Assembly (NCBI RefSeq): GCF_016586165.1 | Contig: NZ_BCPR01000036.1 | Location: 1 to 47,581, forward strand | Direction: 5' to 3' | Source of the DNA: Dyella sp. EPa41 | Lineage (GTDB): Bacteria; Pseudomonadota; Gammaproteobacteria; Xanthomonadales; Rhodanobacteraceae | Length of the DNA: 47,581 bases | In this document: positions 1 through 9,300 of the stretch, in pieces | Position numbering within the stretch: position 1 is the stretch's first letter | How the letters are laid out: every line of letters starts with the position of its first letter | Position numbers and translations under genes: made by a program | The notes under the pieces: generated by a model | Seen by the model: the letters and a program-made list of their open reading frames with translations, nothing else | The model's database searches: none | Told to the model about the DNA's origin: nothing

Positions 1-579
1 CCGGGCAACTATCAAGTGGTGCTTCACGTGGACGGCAAGTCGTATCGCGCGCCGCTGCTCGTCGCGCTGGACCCGCGCGAGCAGGTCAGCCAGGACGAAC
101 TGGCCGCCGGGCTCACCTACTCGCGCAACATAGCGGCTTTGCTTCAACGCGTATGGCAAGGCTACGGTGAAGTGGAAGCCGTGCGCGACCAACTGGAAGC
201 ACTGGATCACAAGCTCGGCAAGAGCGCCGCATACAAGGCGCTGCTCGACAGCGCGGATTCGCTGCACTCGAAAACCACGCCACTGGTCGAGGGCGCGGGC
301 GAGACGTCCCTCAACCTGCACGCCATCAGCGACGCACTCGCCGCGATCGCCACCGATGTCGAAGGCGCCGATCATGCGCCGACTGACGGTCAGCAACAGG
401 CGCTTGCCCATTACCAGGCCAGCGTCGACCAGGCGTTCGCTCAATGGAACGCCATGCGCACGACCGATCTGGCGAAGCTCAACAAACAACTGCACGAGGC
501 AGGCATCACGGCGGTCAGCGTACCCGGTGATCACGCGACCGGTCCCGGGCGGACGCTTCAGAATGGTCAGGCTGATTGA
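1..579 (+). CDS. C-terminal part of a VPS10/BNR-repeat (sortilin-like) exo-sialidase-fold protein, 5' truncated by window
   Basis: The reading frame is open from the first base, so only the last 192 codons are present. The segment begins with an Ig-like strand pattern (PGNYQVVLHVDGKSY, then APLLVALDPRE) and continues as a helical tail rich in Ala, Leu and Gln. This arrangement matches the C-terminal end of large secreted WD40/YVTN/BNR propeller proteins often annotated as VPS10-domain or glycosyl hydrolase, where a short beta domain is followed by a helical hairpin. The propeller itself, the signal peptide and the start lie outside the window. Substrate and role are unknown. The assignment rests on the tail alone and is moderate. 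Confidence 0.6.
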   Translation, partial: PGNYQVVLHVDGKSYRAPLLVALDPREQVSQDELAAGLTYSRNIAALLQRVWQGYGEVEAVRDQLEALDHKLGKSAAYKALLDSADSLHSKTTPLVEGAGETSLNLHAISDALAAIATDVEGADHAPTDGQQQALAHYQASVDQAFAQWNAMRTTDLAKLNKQLHEAGITAVSVPGDHATGPGRTLQNGQAD

Positions 580-1232
580 TGCTAGAAGCCATGCGACCTC
601 AAGTGGAGGCCGATGATCTGTGCTTCGGAAAAGCGCCTCTTCATGTCCAACCTCCGTCAGTTGGAGGATTGGACCTCAATTCGCCGTGCTACTCAAAACC
701 GGGCGCTAGACGATAGCCACGATAACTTGCCTAATCGCTGATCGAAATGTCAGCCGGCGCCGAGAGCCGCGAGCACAAAAGTTGCGAGAGGCGCTCGCCA
801 CCGCGGTTTACTTACCCGGTGCGCAACATAGCTAGGCGTAAAATCGCGCAACAGCACGCTGACGTGTTGCGGCACGCTCAGGCCGTTACGCAACATTGAA
901 CTATTCCGGGTTGCGCAACGGCTTTCTTCGCCAATTACATAGGAATGCGCTGAGTTGTGAGGCTTTGCCGAGGGCAACGCACGCCGTAACTACCAAGAAC
1001 GCGAAATCATGGTTGGCTCTGGTGGCTCGCTCTGACTTATCTGCTTTCTTTGACGCATAGAAGCGCCTCTGCAACTGTTCACGGACAACGAACTGCTCCT
1101 GCAAAGGCGCCTCTTGATTGCACTTTGGCATTGGGCTTGGTGACGCGGGTCTAACGTTGCGCGACGTCAATTACTTGGGCCTAACACCGTAAGTCACCAA
1201 AGCGCGTGTCCTACACTGCACTTGATTGCCCA
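580..1232. other. Gene-poor 650-bp stretch with palindromic 10-mers
   Basis: No convincing gene is present; the short open frames here have atypical composition and no ribosome site. The stretch carries a family of related 10-mers: GGTGCGCAAC at 818-827, a diverged copy ending in TCGCGCAAC at 844-852, GTTACGCAAC at 885-894, GTTGCGCAAC at 910-919 (a perfect palindrome) and GTTGCGCGAC at 1156-1165. The first four form two pairs, each about 25 bp apart. The blocks at about 818-857 and 885-924 look like diverged duplicates. GCGCCTCT also recurs near 629, 1063 and 1104. The function is unknown. Confidence 0.5.
885..919. repeat. Pair of GTTRCGCAAC palindromic motifs, 25 bp apart
   Basis: GTTACGCAAC (885-894) and the perfect palindrome GTTGCGCAAC (910-919) are spaced 25 bp start to start. 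A diverged pair with similar spacing sits just upstream at 818-852. They may be binding sites or the remains of a small repeat element. Confidence 0.45.
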
Positions 1233-2054
1233 CTACGGGCTTGCTCCATCGGGCATGCAGCAACATCTCTGTACGGGATCCCCATGCGCTCCCTCCTCGG
1301 CGGTCTCCGCCCTTCGCGCGAGCATCAACGCAACCGCGTCCGCACCGGCGGCGAAGCGCAGCTGCCCCGTCGCGTCGTTAGCCGCGCGCCACACTTCGAG
1401 AGCCACATCCGCTTCGTGGGTAACAGCATGGTTATCCGCGAGCGATGAGAACACGCGATGGGCGAATGTTTCGTAAGCACCTGGAATCAGTCCCTGCATG
1501 CGGCCCTGCCCATTGGCGGTAAAGCGGGTCGATGGGCCGTAACCGGGTTCCACCAGTTTGACGCGCACGCCAAAGGCGCCAAGTTCATGCTCGAGGGATG
1601 ACGTGAAACCTTCGATCGCCGCCTTACTAGCCGTATAGGCGGCCACGAGCGGAAACGGGGCTAGCACAGCGCTAGAAGTGATATTGATGATGATGCCGGC
1701 GCCACGCGCACGAAACTGCGGGATAACCGCTTGGCACATGGCCATGGTGCCAAATGTATTTGTCTCGAAGACCTCGCGCACCGTCGCCATGGGCGTCGCC
1801 TCGAAAGCACCGAACAAGCCAATGCCTGCATTGTTAACCAGCACATCGATGGGGCCCGCAGCATCCAGCGCCTGCGCGATGCTCTCTACGCGGGTTACAT
1901 CGAGCGCAATCACCCGCAGGTTGGCCGACGGAGGAAACAGGTCGTGTCGCGGCGTGCGCATGGTGGCGATGACCTTCCAGCCCAGCGCGAGAAAATAGCG
2001 CGCCGTCTCCAGGCCATAGCCTGACGAACAACCCGTGATCAATACGGTTTTCAT
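1233..2054 (-). CDS. Short-chain dehydrogenase/reductase (classical SDR)
   Basis: This is a 273-residue NAD(P)-dependent oxidoreductase of the classical SDR family. The cofactor motif TGCSSGYG is at residues 7-14, NNAG at 74-77, and the catalytic Ser (ITSSA, about 127-128) with Tyr140 and Lys144 (YTASK) is complete. The ATG at 2054 is preferred over upstream in-frame starts because a GGAGAG ribosome site precedes it and because the longer form would run into the divergent gene. It is divergent from an AraC-type regulator with 101 bp between them, a common pairing in which the regulator controls the dehydrogenase. The substrate cannot be read from the sequence. The C-terminus is cysteine-rich (RCCCMPDG), which is unusual. 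Confidence 0.9.
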   Translation of the reverse strand: MKTVLITGCSSGYGLETARYFLALGWKVIATMRTPRHDLFPPSANLRVIALDVTRVESIAQALDAAGPIDVLVNNAGIGLFGAFEATPMATVREVFETNTFGTMAMCQAVIPQFRARGAGIIINITSSAVLAPFPLVAAYTASKAAIEGFTSSLEHELGAFGVRVKLVEPGYGPSTRFTANGQGRMQGLIPGAYETFAHRVFSSLADNHAVTHEADVALEVWRAANDATGQLRFAAGADAVALMLARRAETAEEGAHGDPVQRCCCMPDGASP

Positions 2055-2107
2055 TTGTCTCTCCAGTGGTCCGGTGGGTGTGGAGAGAACGATAGGTGTG
2101 GCACGCA

Positions 2108-2151
2108 GGACTTTCGATAATTGTTCGTCCATGATTCTTTCGCTAAAGTCC
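2108..2151. promoter_or_regulatory. Direct and inverted repeats in the SDR/AraC divergent promoter
   Basis: CTTTCGATAA at 2111-2120 and CTTTCGCTAA at 2137-2146 are direct repeats 26 bp apart. GGACTTT (2108-2114) and AAAGTCC (2145-2151) form an inverted pair around them. Direct repeats two to three helical turns apart are typical of AraC-family operators, so these are candidate sites for the adjacent regulator. They end a few bases before its start codon, consistent with autoregulation. Confidence 0.5.
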
Positions 2152-2155
2152 AATC

Positions 2156-3052
2156 ATGAGCGATCCACTGTCCGAGGTTGTAAGGCTGCTGCGCCCACGT
2201 GCCGTGTTCGCCAACCCCATCAGCGGCAAAGGGAGCTGGGCGGTTCGCTATGGTGACTTTGGCGAGCCGAGCTTTTGCATCGTATTGGCCGGCGGCGCCC
2301 GCCTCGCCGTGGATGGCCATGAGCCCATCAATCTGCAGGCCGGCGACTTCGTGTTGTTGCCCACCACGCCCGCCTTCACCCTTTCCAGCCACTCTCCCGC
2401 ACCGCCGGTGCATCTTGACCCGCGCCAGATAGCTGGTGGCGTCTCCGAGTTGCGTTACGGCGAGCCTCACGGCCCGCCCGATATGCGATCGCTGGGCGGC
2501 TCCTTTCTGTTTGACGACGCGAACCCGGCACTGCTCGTGTCCCTGCTTCCCAGAGTCGTGCACGTGCAAGGTTCGACACGCCTGTCGCAACTGGTGCGAA
2601 TGGTCGGCGAGGAAGTCGCGGATCAAAAACCCGGCGCCGACTTCGTGCTAGCCCGGCTTGTCGAACTTCTGCTCGTGGACGCCATGCGCGAGGTCTCCAG
2701 CACCAGTGCACCACCGGGTTTGCTGCGTGGCCTGGGTGACGAACGGCTCGCCCCCGCACTTCGGCAGATGCACGCGCGCATCGACCTCCCGTGGAGCGTC
2801 GAACAACTGTCCAGGGTCGCCGCGCTGTCGCGTTCCGCCTTCTTTGAGCGTTTCAACCGATTGGTCGGCGTTGCACCCATGGAATACCTGCTTGCCTGGC
2901 GCATCGAAGTCGCCAAGGGGCTGCTTCGCGACGGGGAGTTATCCGTCGCCGAGATCGCCAGCCGCGTGGGCTACGCATCGGCAAGCGCCTTCAGCGTGGC
3001 CTTCAGCAGGCACGCGGGCATGCCTCCAGGAAAATACGCGCGATCGCTTTAG
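2156..3052 (+). CDS. AraC-family transcriptional regulator with N-terminal cupin
   Basis: This 298-residue regulator has an N-terminal cupin-like sensor (about residues 15-170, with the strand motif INLQAGDFVLLP near 58-70) and a C-terminal AraC DNA-binding domain (about 200-298). The two helix-turn-helix units are visible as SVEQLSRVAALSRSAFFERF and SVAEIASRVGYASASAFSVAF, followed by the family's typical ending MPPGKYARSL. It is divergent from the SDR gene at 1233-2054 and probably controls it, perhaps in response to a small molecule bound in the cupin. The start at 2156 gives the expected family length, although its ribosome site is weak. The effector is unknown. Confidence 0.92.
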   Translation: MSDPLSEVVRLLRPRAVFANPISGKGSWAVRYGDFGEPSFCIVLAGGARLAVDGHEPINLQAGDFVLLPTTPAFTLSSHSPAPPVHLDPRQIAGGVSELRYGEPHGPPDMRSLGGSFLFDDANPALLVSLLPRVVHVQGSTRLSQLVRMVGEEVADQKPGADFVLARLVELLLVDAMREVSSTSAPPGLLRGLGDERLAPALRQMHARIDLPWSVEQLSRVAALSRSAFFERFNRLVGVAPMEYLLAWRIEVAKGLLRDGELSVAEIASRVGYASASAFSVAFSRHAGMPPGKYARSL

Positions 3053-3112
3053 CAGATCATTGGCGCGAAAAGGTTGTCGAGTCGATAGCGCGCCGACGCC
3101 ACGAAAAGGGCT

Positions 3113-3499
3113 TCAAGTTGCTTTTCGCGTGGTCACGTGACGAGACCCGCAACCCAGGTCAGAGGCACTGTCTAGATGATGAAGGCCACGGCGGAGCATG
3201 ACCCCGTCGAGGGGTCGATCTGGCCAAAACGGGGCCACGTGTACGGTGTGGTGCGGTTCTGCATTTTCCGTTGTCACGACTGTCCGCACCGCCTGTTCGT
3301 AGTCCCACTGCAAGTCCATCCGATAGCGCGCCGGGGTGCCGAGGCGGGCGGACAGGCGCAAGGCGATGTCCGTGGTGATGGGGTACCGTCCCTGGATGAT
3401 CGCGCTGATGTGGCGGGATGGAATGCCGGTGGCTCGCGCGAGCGCCGCCTGCTCGATGCCGCGTGGCAGCAGGTAGGCGTGCAGTGTCGCTACGGTCAT
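3113..3499 (-). CDS. HigA-like XRE-family regulator without a HigB partner
   Basis: The protein starts MTVATLHAYLL and has a single helix-turn-helix (about residues 15-40, AALARATGIPSRHISAIIQG) followed by the family block ALRLSARLGTPARYRMDLQWDYE. This is the signature of HigA-type antitoxins and related virulence-associated regulators. The ATG at 3499 has a GGGAG ribosome site and lies 16 bp after the stop of the upstream lipase gene, so the two may be cotranscribed. No HigB-like toxin is present on either side. The roughly 50 residues after the HigA domain are not typical of the family and may come from stop-codon loss. It may be an orphan antitoxin or a plain repressor. Confidence 0.75.
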   Translation of the reverse strand: MTVATLHAYLLPRGIEQAALARATGIPSRHISAIIQGRYPITTDIALRLSARLGTPARYRMDLQWDYEQAVRTVVTTENAEPHHTVHVAPFWPDRPLDGVMLRRGLHHLDSASDLGCGSRHVTTRKAT

Positions 3500-3515
3500 G
3501 CTCCCGCCAAGTGGG

Positions 3516-5246
3516 CTAAGGGGTGATGTTGCTTGCAACATCGCTGGCAGCTGTATGCGCGCGAAGGATCTTGAGCACGTCGCTGATGGCTTCCGGCCTG
3601 TTGGGAACCTCGTGGTTGGAACGAACGATCAATGTCGTCGTCGACCCCGTGAGGAGTGCGCTGCTCAATGGCACGAAGCCGTCCCCGGGTGGTTTCACAC
3701 CGGGCAGAACGCCGGCGATCGTGTCATAGCGCACGCCTGCTGCGGGCATCAGCTTCGCATCGGCAAGCGTCACAGGCTCGTCAGGCCGCAGGCTGGTGAT
3801 GCTGCTTATGTGGCCTGTCTGGAACATGGATAGAAGCGTCGGCTGGATGGCGCCGGGATTCTGGAGGGCTATGCGCATCAGCCCGGAAATTTCCTCAATG
3901 TGCCGCCACGCCAACAGCCCGACAAAGCGTCCCAGCAGGCCGTCTGCCGACGGACTTCCACGCTGGGGCGCGGCCATGAAAATGATTTCATCGACACCCG
4001 GATATGGCTTGAACTGGAATACGCCCTTGAGCGTGGTCAGATCGGTCGCGTTGGCGTGCAGGCTTTCAAAGGGGGCTGTAAATGCCGCATTCCAAACCTC
4101 TGGTGTGCTCTGAGCGCATAGCAGTCGCGCGATCACCCCGCCCATGCTGTGCCCGATCAGAACAACTCCCTGTCGAGCCGGCGCCAGGCCATCTGGATCG
4201 ATGTCGCTCCAGGCCTTATCGATATAGCGCTGGACGCGGTAGCGCTCCACCAGCAGGGGTGCATTGCTTTGGTACACGACGTGCCAAATCTGATAACGCC
4301 GGTGAAGCTCCGGATCACCCATGATCGCGTTGCTCAGCCGTGCCCAGATGACAGGGCTGCCGGCCACGCCATGGATCATGATGATGGGTGTTTTGTCTGG
4401 ATCGTAGTCGTCCAGCATGAAGAGGCCTGATCGCTTGCCTACTTCAGCGCCGCCGATCAGCCCCCACCATGCCAGGCGCTTCAGGCTTGTTCGCTCCAGC
4501 AACTGTGCGTAGGGTGCGGATACATCGTCGGCAAGCTCATAGCTGGCGGCGCCCACAGCGTGTGAGGGCTGGAGCACGGGATTCTGCAAGACGAGAACTG
4601 GCGCGCCATCATGCGGTTCAGCCCGGGTCGACGCCTCTACCCACATGGTTGCCGGACGAAAAATGCCCTCGGGCGGATAGTGTCGGCAGATGGGCCTGTC
4701 GCTGCATGGCAACGCAAACGCCACGAGCGGCACGCCGAAGCCTGCATGGCGATAGTGAACGCCGCCCAGAGTATCCATCGGCACCTGATCGGCGGGTTCG
4801 ATGTAGATGCTTTTGCCAAGGCTGTCGGGCAAGCCGCGAAATTCAACACGAACCGCTGCGCCTCCCAGTGAGGCCATGCCCGCTGTCACATTGATGGGGC
4901 CGCCCTGTGCCGCCACGTCGAAGAACGAGCGACTGCATAGTGTCGAAAGCGCCCCCGCTGCTGCTTCGGTCGCTGGCTCGGTACTGGCCATCGCGTCGTG
5001 CGCGAGTGTCGCGCAATGCAACCACGCATCCACCTGGATTCTTGTGGATTGCCCCCGGATGGCTACGGCTTGCCAAGCTCGCGCTTTCTCGAGCATGGCC
5101 TCGGCGGGGACGTCCGGGGGCTGCGCTCCACCCGTCGTTGCGCAGCCGCTCATGCATGCGATCCCAGCCAACGAATAGACCCACGCGAAAACCTGCACGA
5201 CAGGCCGTGCAAGAAGTGAGCGGCCACGCCTAGAACGATCCGTCAT
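3516..5246 (-). CDS. Putative lipoprotein alpha/beta hydrolase (lipase-like)
   Basis: This 576-residue exported protein has an N-terminal hydrophobic segment ending in MSGC (Cys35), a weak lipobox, so it is probably membrane-anchored. About 250 residues of unassigned N-terminal domain precede an alpha/beta hydrolase core. The core shows the oxyanion-hole motif MIHGVAGSP (about 290-298), the nucleophile elbow GHSMGG with Ser367, and a likely catalytic His near the end in SNHEVPN. The fold resembles triacylglycerol lipases and PGAP1-like esterases acting on lipid or ester substrates at the envelope. The HigA-like gene follows 16 bp downstream on the same strand. The substrate is not predictable. 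Confidence 0.8.
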   Translation of the reverse strand: MTDRSRRGRSLLARPVVQVFAWVYSLAGIACMSGCATTGGAQPPDVPAEAMLEKARAWQAVAIRGQSTRIQVDAWLHCATLAHDAMASTEPATEAAAGALSTLCSRSFFDVAAQGGPINVTAGMASLGGAAVRVEFRGLPDSLGKSIYIEPADQVPMDTLGGVHYRHAGFGVPLVAFALPCSDRPICRHYPPEGIFRPATMWVEASTRAEPHDGAPVLVLQNPVLQPSHAVGAASYELADDVSAPYAQLLERTSLKRLAWWGLIGGAEVGKRSGLFMLDDYDPDKTPIIMIHGVAGSPVIWARLSNAIMGDPELHRRYQIWHVVYQSNAPLLVERYRVQRYIDKAWSDIDPDGLAPARQGVVLIGHSMGGVIARLLCAQSTPEVWNAAFTAPFESLHANATDLTTLKGVFQFKPYPGVDEIIFMAAPQRGSPSADGLLGRFVGLLAWRHIEEISGLMRIALQNPGAIQPTLLSMFQTGHISSITSLRPDEPVTLADAKLMPAAGVRYDTIAGVLPGVKPPGDGFVPLSSALLTGSTTTLIVRSNHEVPNRPEAISDVLKILRAHTAASDVASNITP

Positions 5247-6325
5247 GATCGGACGTTCTCCGAATCCTGGAAAATTCTATGGGATATTAATGGCTGTCGA
5301 GCGCCATTCACGTAGGTCAGGTGAGGCGATTATTGCGCTACGGGAGCCGGCTTTGTCAGCAGTCGGCAAGAACTGCGTGGGCTGAATCACTACCTCAGAG
5401 GACGCGCCCTTGCCATGGCGCCGACGGTAATCGGCCGGGTCACGCTCCCTGGCGAAGGTGCTGACGCTTCTTCCAGTGCGCGAAACTTCTGGCCCCGTAG
5501 AGCGAGGGGCATTAGCTCTGGATTTGACCTGTACCTCCAACAGGGCAGCACAGCCCGAAATCAACACCAAAGTATCACTGGTCTTGGCTGTCGCGCGGCC
5601 GCACCGCGCCTGGTGCGTGACAAGTACGTGAAGAGGAAAACGGGGATTAGGCCGCGAAAGTTCAAATTGCGCGCGGTTTCCGCCGGCAACTTGAACGCCA
5701 TTTCTGCCGTGGGTCTAGCGGTCCCTCCCTGCCCTCGATAACACGGGCCAATCATCTGCGCCGGTACTGCCGGCGGTTGGCGCCCGCCCAATGTCTCCGA
5801 ATGGCGCGGTGCAGAGGAAGGACCTATCGAAGCTCAAGTCCGCCAATAGGCCAACGCTCTGCAGAGTGCTTTGCGCCGCGTTATGCATGCGAAGGAAGAA
5901 AGAAGGATCGCGTTCGTCTGCGGATTTCATCACGCACAAAGATGCGGCCATGTACATCCCCCAGATGGAGTATCGGTGCGCATGCATTACCGCCCATCAC
6001 GGGCCGGCTGTCGTCTTGGTGGCACGGTAGAATCCAGGTCGGACTTCAGGAGTTGGGGGACTCATGTCGCGATCGAGCAATCGCTCACATCCGATGGATC
6101 GGCTTGGCGCCGTGCAGGTTGATACCGCCTGCGCCTGGCACGGGATCTTTCGAGATCGAATCGCAATCCGCTGACTGCTCAAATCCTCGCCGCATCAAAG
6201 TGGCCGGCGCATGGCTACCGCCCTCACCATCTCCGGCACTTCGAAGCATTCACTACTCACTCATCACGGGATTGGCCTGGCAAGCATTCGCCGTCTGGCA
6301 TGCGCCCAGCCAAACAGGGGACAAC
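5247..6325. other. Long noncoding stretch upstream of the autotransporter
   Basis: About 1.08 kb separates the lipase start from the autotransporter start. Open frames exist on both strands but lack ribosome sites and recognisable domains. One minus-strand frame at about 5277-5570 contains a lipobox-like LISGC near its start, but it has only a TTG start and no signal sequence, so it was not called. The autotransporter frame also stays open upstream to 5777, but that part is Arg/Pro/Ser-rich and does not look like protein. The stretch presumably holds the promoters for both neighbours. Confidence 0.4.
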
Positions 6326-9300
6326 ATGAATCGCACTTACCGGCTCGTCTGGAACCACGCCCTGCGCGTGCTTCAAGTGGCATCCGAACTTGCGCCCGGA
6401 CTGACCACCGGCCATTCGGTAGACGGCACGACGCCGCGTGCCATCCGGCGCCGCCTGATCGCATTGGCTTGCCTGGCCGCCTGCGCAGGCTCGATCGACT
6501 CGGCCATGGCGGCGTGCTCCCCGATCAATCCGACCAACGGCGCCATCGTAACCTGCTCTGGTGCTGCCAACCCCCTTGCACCTTCCTACGCCTCGAGTGC
6601 AGACAACCTCACCGTCAATGTCTTCCCAGGCGGTTCCACCGGTGTACTGCTGGGTCTGGGCGGCACGGCCATGTCCCTTACCGGCAATGGCACGACCTTG
6701 ACCAACTCGGGCGCCATCGATCCGTCCCTGCTTGGGCTACTCAGCCTGTTGTCCTCTGGCACCGTCATCGGCAATCCCAATCTCGGTACGGCCATTCCAG
6801 GCAGCACGGTCCAGGTCACCAACCAGGGCATCATGTATGGCACTACCGGTTTGCTGGGGCTGAACCTTCCCGACCTCACGGGCATGGCCCTGTCGGTACG
6901 CAACGGTGGCGGTGGCACGACGACCATCAACAACTCCGGCACTATCGGCTCGAGCGCGCTGCTCGGGGTTTCCTTGCTTGGGTCTGATGCACCCGTCGTT
7001 GCCGCCTACGGCGGCGCGCAGATCAACTTCACCAATACGGGAACGATCACCGGGCGCACGGCGTTTGAGTCCTCGGCCACGGGCAACACGTTCATCAACG
7101 CCGGCACCATCAGCGGCAGCGTGTCGATGGGCACCAACAGCACCAACGCCTTCACCGCGGTAACCGGCTCGGACGTCAACGCTGGCGGCAGCCTGGGCCT
7201 GAACCCGCTGGGTGTGCTCGGCATCAATCTCAGCTTTGCACCCACCGGGCAGATCGATGGTGGCGCGGGTGGCAACAACACCCTGGTATTGCAGAACGTG
7301 GCGGCAGGTCCCGGCTCGGGCGCTTCAGGCACGGGTTTCGCGTCGTCAGGCACTTACGTCAATTTTCAGAATCTGGTCGTTAACAGCGGCACCTGGACTC
7401 TGGGCGGTTCGCTGGTCGACGGCAGTACCACTCTCAACGGCGGCGTGGCGCAGTTCAGCAGCGACGTCAACTTCGGCAACGCTTCCACCATTACCTCCAA
7501 TGGAGGCGGAATCGCCGCCAGCAGCAGCGGCGTGACGCTGAGCAAATCGATCCTGCTCAACGCGGGCGGCCTCACCGTCACCGGCAACAATGACTTCACC
7601 CTGTTCGGCCAGCTGTCCGGCAGTGGCTCGCTGACCAAAAGCGGGGCCGGTACCGTGTCGCTGAGCTCCCTCGAAACGTATACGGGCGACACCCTTATCA
7701 ATGGCGGCACCCTCGCGCTCAGCGGTGTTGGTGCGCTGCCCAGCAATGGATCGGTCAACCTGCAGGGTTCCGGCACATTCGATATCTCCGGCGCCAGCGG
7801 CAACCGGACCATCGGCGCAGTGACAGGCAACTTCGGCACGGCAATCACGTTGGGTGCGCGCACTCTCACGTTCGGTGACGGCACCAACTTCGGCGGAACG
7901 ATCAGCGGTACCGGCGGCATCATCACTCAGGGCGGCGTGGTCACCCTGAGTGGCGCGAACGTCTATACCGGCGGCACCGCGATCTATGGGGGCACGCTGG
8001 CGATCGGCGGGGGCGGCAACCTCGCAGGCAGTGGCGCGGTAACGCTGAGCTTCGCAGGCGGGACCTTCGATATCAGCAGCGCCACCGCAAACCAGACCAT
8101 CGGCGCACTGTCCGGCGTTGCCGGTAGCCAGGTATTACTGGGCACGAACACGCTTGCCCTGGGCGATGCCAGCAACACCACCTTTGGCGGCACCATCGAC
8201 GGCACCGGCGGCATCGTCAAGCAGGGCGCCGGCACCTTCACCTTGAGCGGCACCAACACCTACACCGGTGGCACCACCGTCAATGCCGGCACGCTCGCCC
8301 TCGGCAGCGGTAGTTCGTTTGCTCCCACCGGCGCGGTTGATTTGGCCGCACCCGGCAGCTCGCTCGATCTGTCGGCCGCCGGTGCTCAGACCATCGGCTC
8401 CCTGTTCGGCGCTACTGGCAGTTCGGTAATGCTCGGCGCCAATGCGCTGACCCTCGCGCCCTCCGGCAGCAGCAGCTTCGGTGGCTCCATTGCTGGGATC
8501 GCCGGCGTCGTGATCAACGGTACGGGTACCGAGACCTTCACCGGTACTAACGCCTACACCGGCGGCACCAGCATCCAGTCCGGCACGCTGGCGCTGGGCA
8601 TCGGTGGCGCGCTTGCCGGAGGCAGCGCGCTGACGCTGGCCAGTGCGGGCACCTTCGATATCTCCGGCGGCGGCAACCAGACCATCGGCACGCTCGCCGG
8701 CGCCGGCGGCACGGTCAGGCTCGGCGCCAACACGCTCAGCGTGAGCGGCACCGGCGGTGGCAGTTTCGATGGCGTGATCCAGGGGGCCGGCGGCGTGACC
8801 AACACCGCCAACGCGCTCGTGCTCAACGGCGCGAACATTTATACCGGCCTGACCACGGTGCAAGGCGGCAGCCTCACCGTCGGCGATGCGACGCACACCG
8901 GCGGTCGCGTGGCCGGCGATGTCATGGTGGCGAGCGGTGCCTCACTGGGCGGCTTCGGCACGGTTGGCGGCAGCGTCACGGTGCAGAACGGCGGCCACCT
9001 CGCACCGGGCAACCCCACCGGCACACTCACCGTGGGTACCAATCTCACCTTGAGCCAGGGCAGCGTGCTCGATTTCTCCTTCGGCGCGCCGGGCCCCAAC
9101 TTCACCACCTTCGGTACCGGCCACAACGTGGCGGTGAGCGGCAATCTCGCCATCAACGGCGCCACGCTCAATCCGGTCGATGCCGGCGGCTTCGGCCCCG
9201 GCCTGTACAACCTGTTCACCTACGGCGGCACGCTGACCGAAACCAACGGCGGCATCGCGCCGCCTTCGGGCTTCACCATCCAGAACCTTATCGCCAGCAA

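Noticed and set aside
1140-1200. Integron attC-like core sites (GTCTAAC near 1150, GCCTAAC near 1180)
   Set aside because: Both are in the same orientation and no inverse GTTRRRY partner lies at attC distance; no integrase gene is present.
3113-3541. A longer start for the HigA-like protein at 3541
   Set aside because: It would overlap the lipase stop and lacks a good ribosome site. The ATG at 3499 has GGGAG and begins with the family's typical N-terminus.
5277-5570. A possible small lipoprotein gene upstream of the lipase on the minus strand
   Set aside because: It has a LISGC lipobox-like motif, but only a TTG start two residues before it, no hydrophobic signal segment and no ribosome site.
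5777-6325. An N-terminal extension of the autotransporter of 183 codons
   Set aside because: The extended signal peptide region begins at the ATG at 6326 with a ribosome site. The upstream frame is Arg/Pro/Ser-rich and would place the signal peptide internally.
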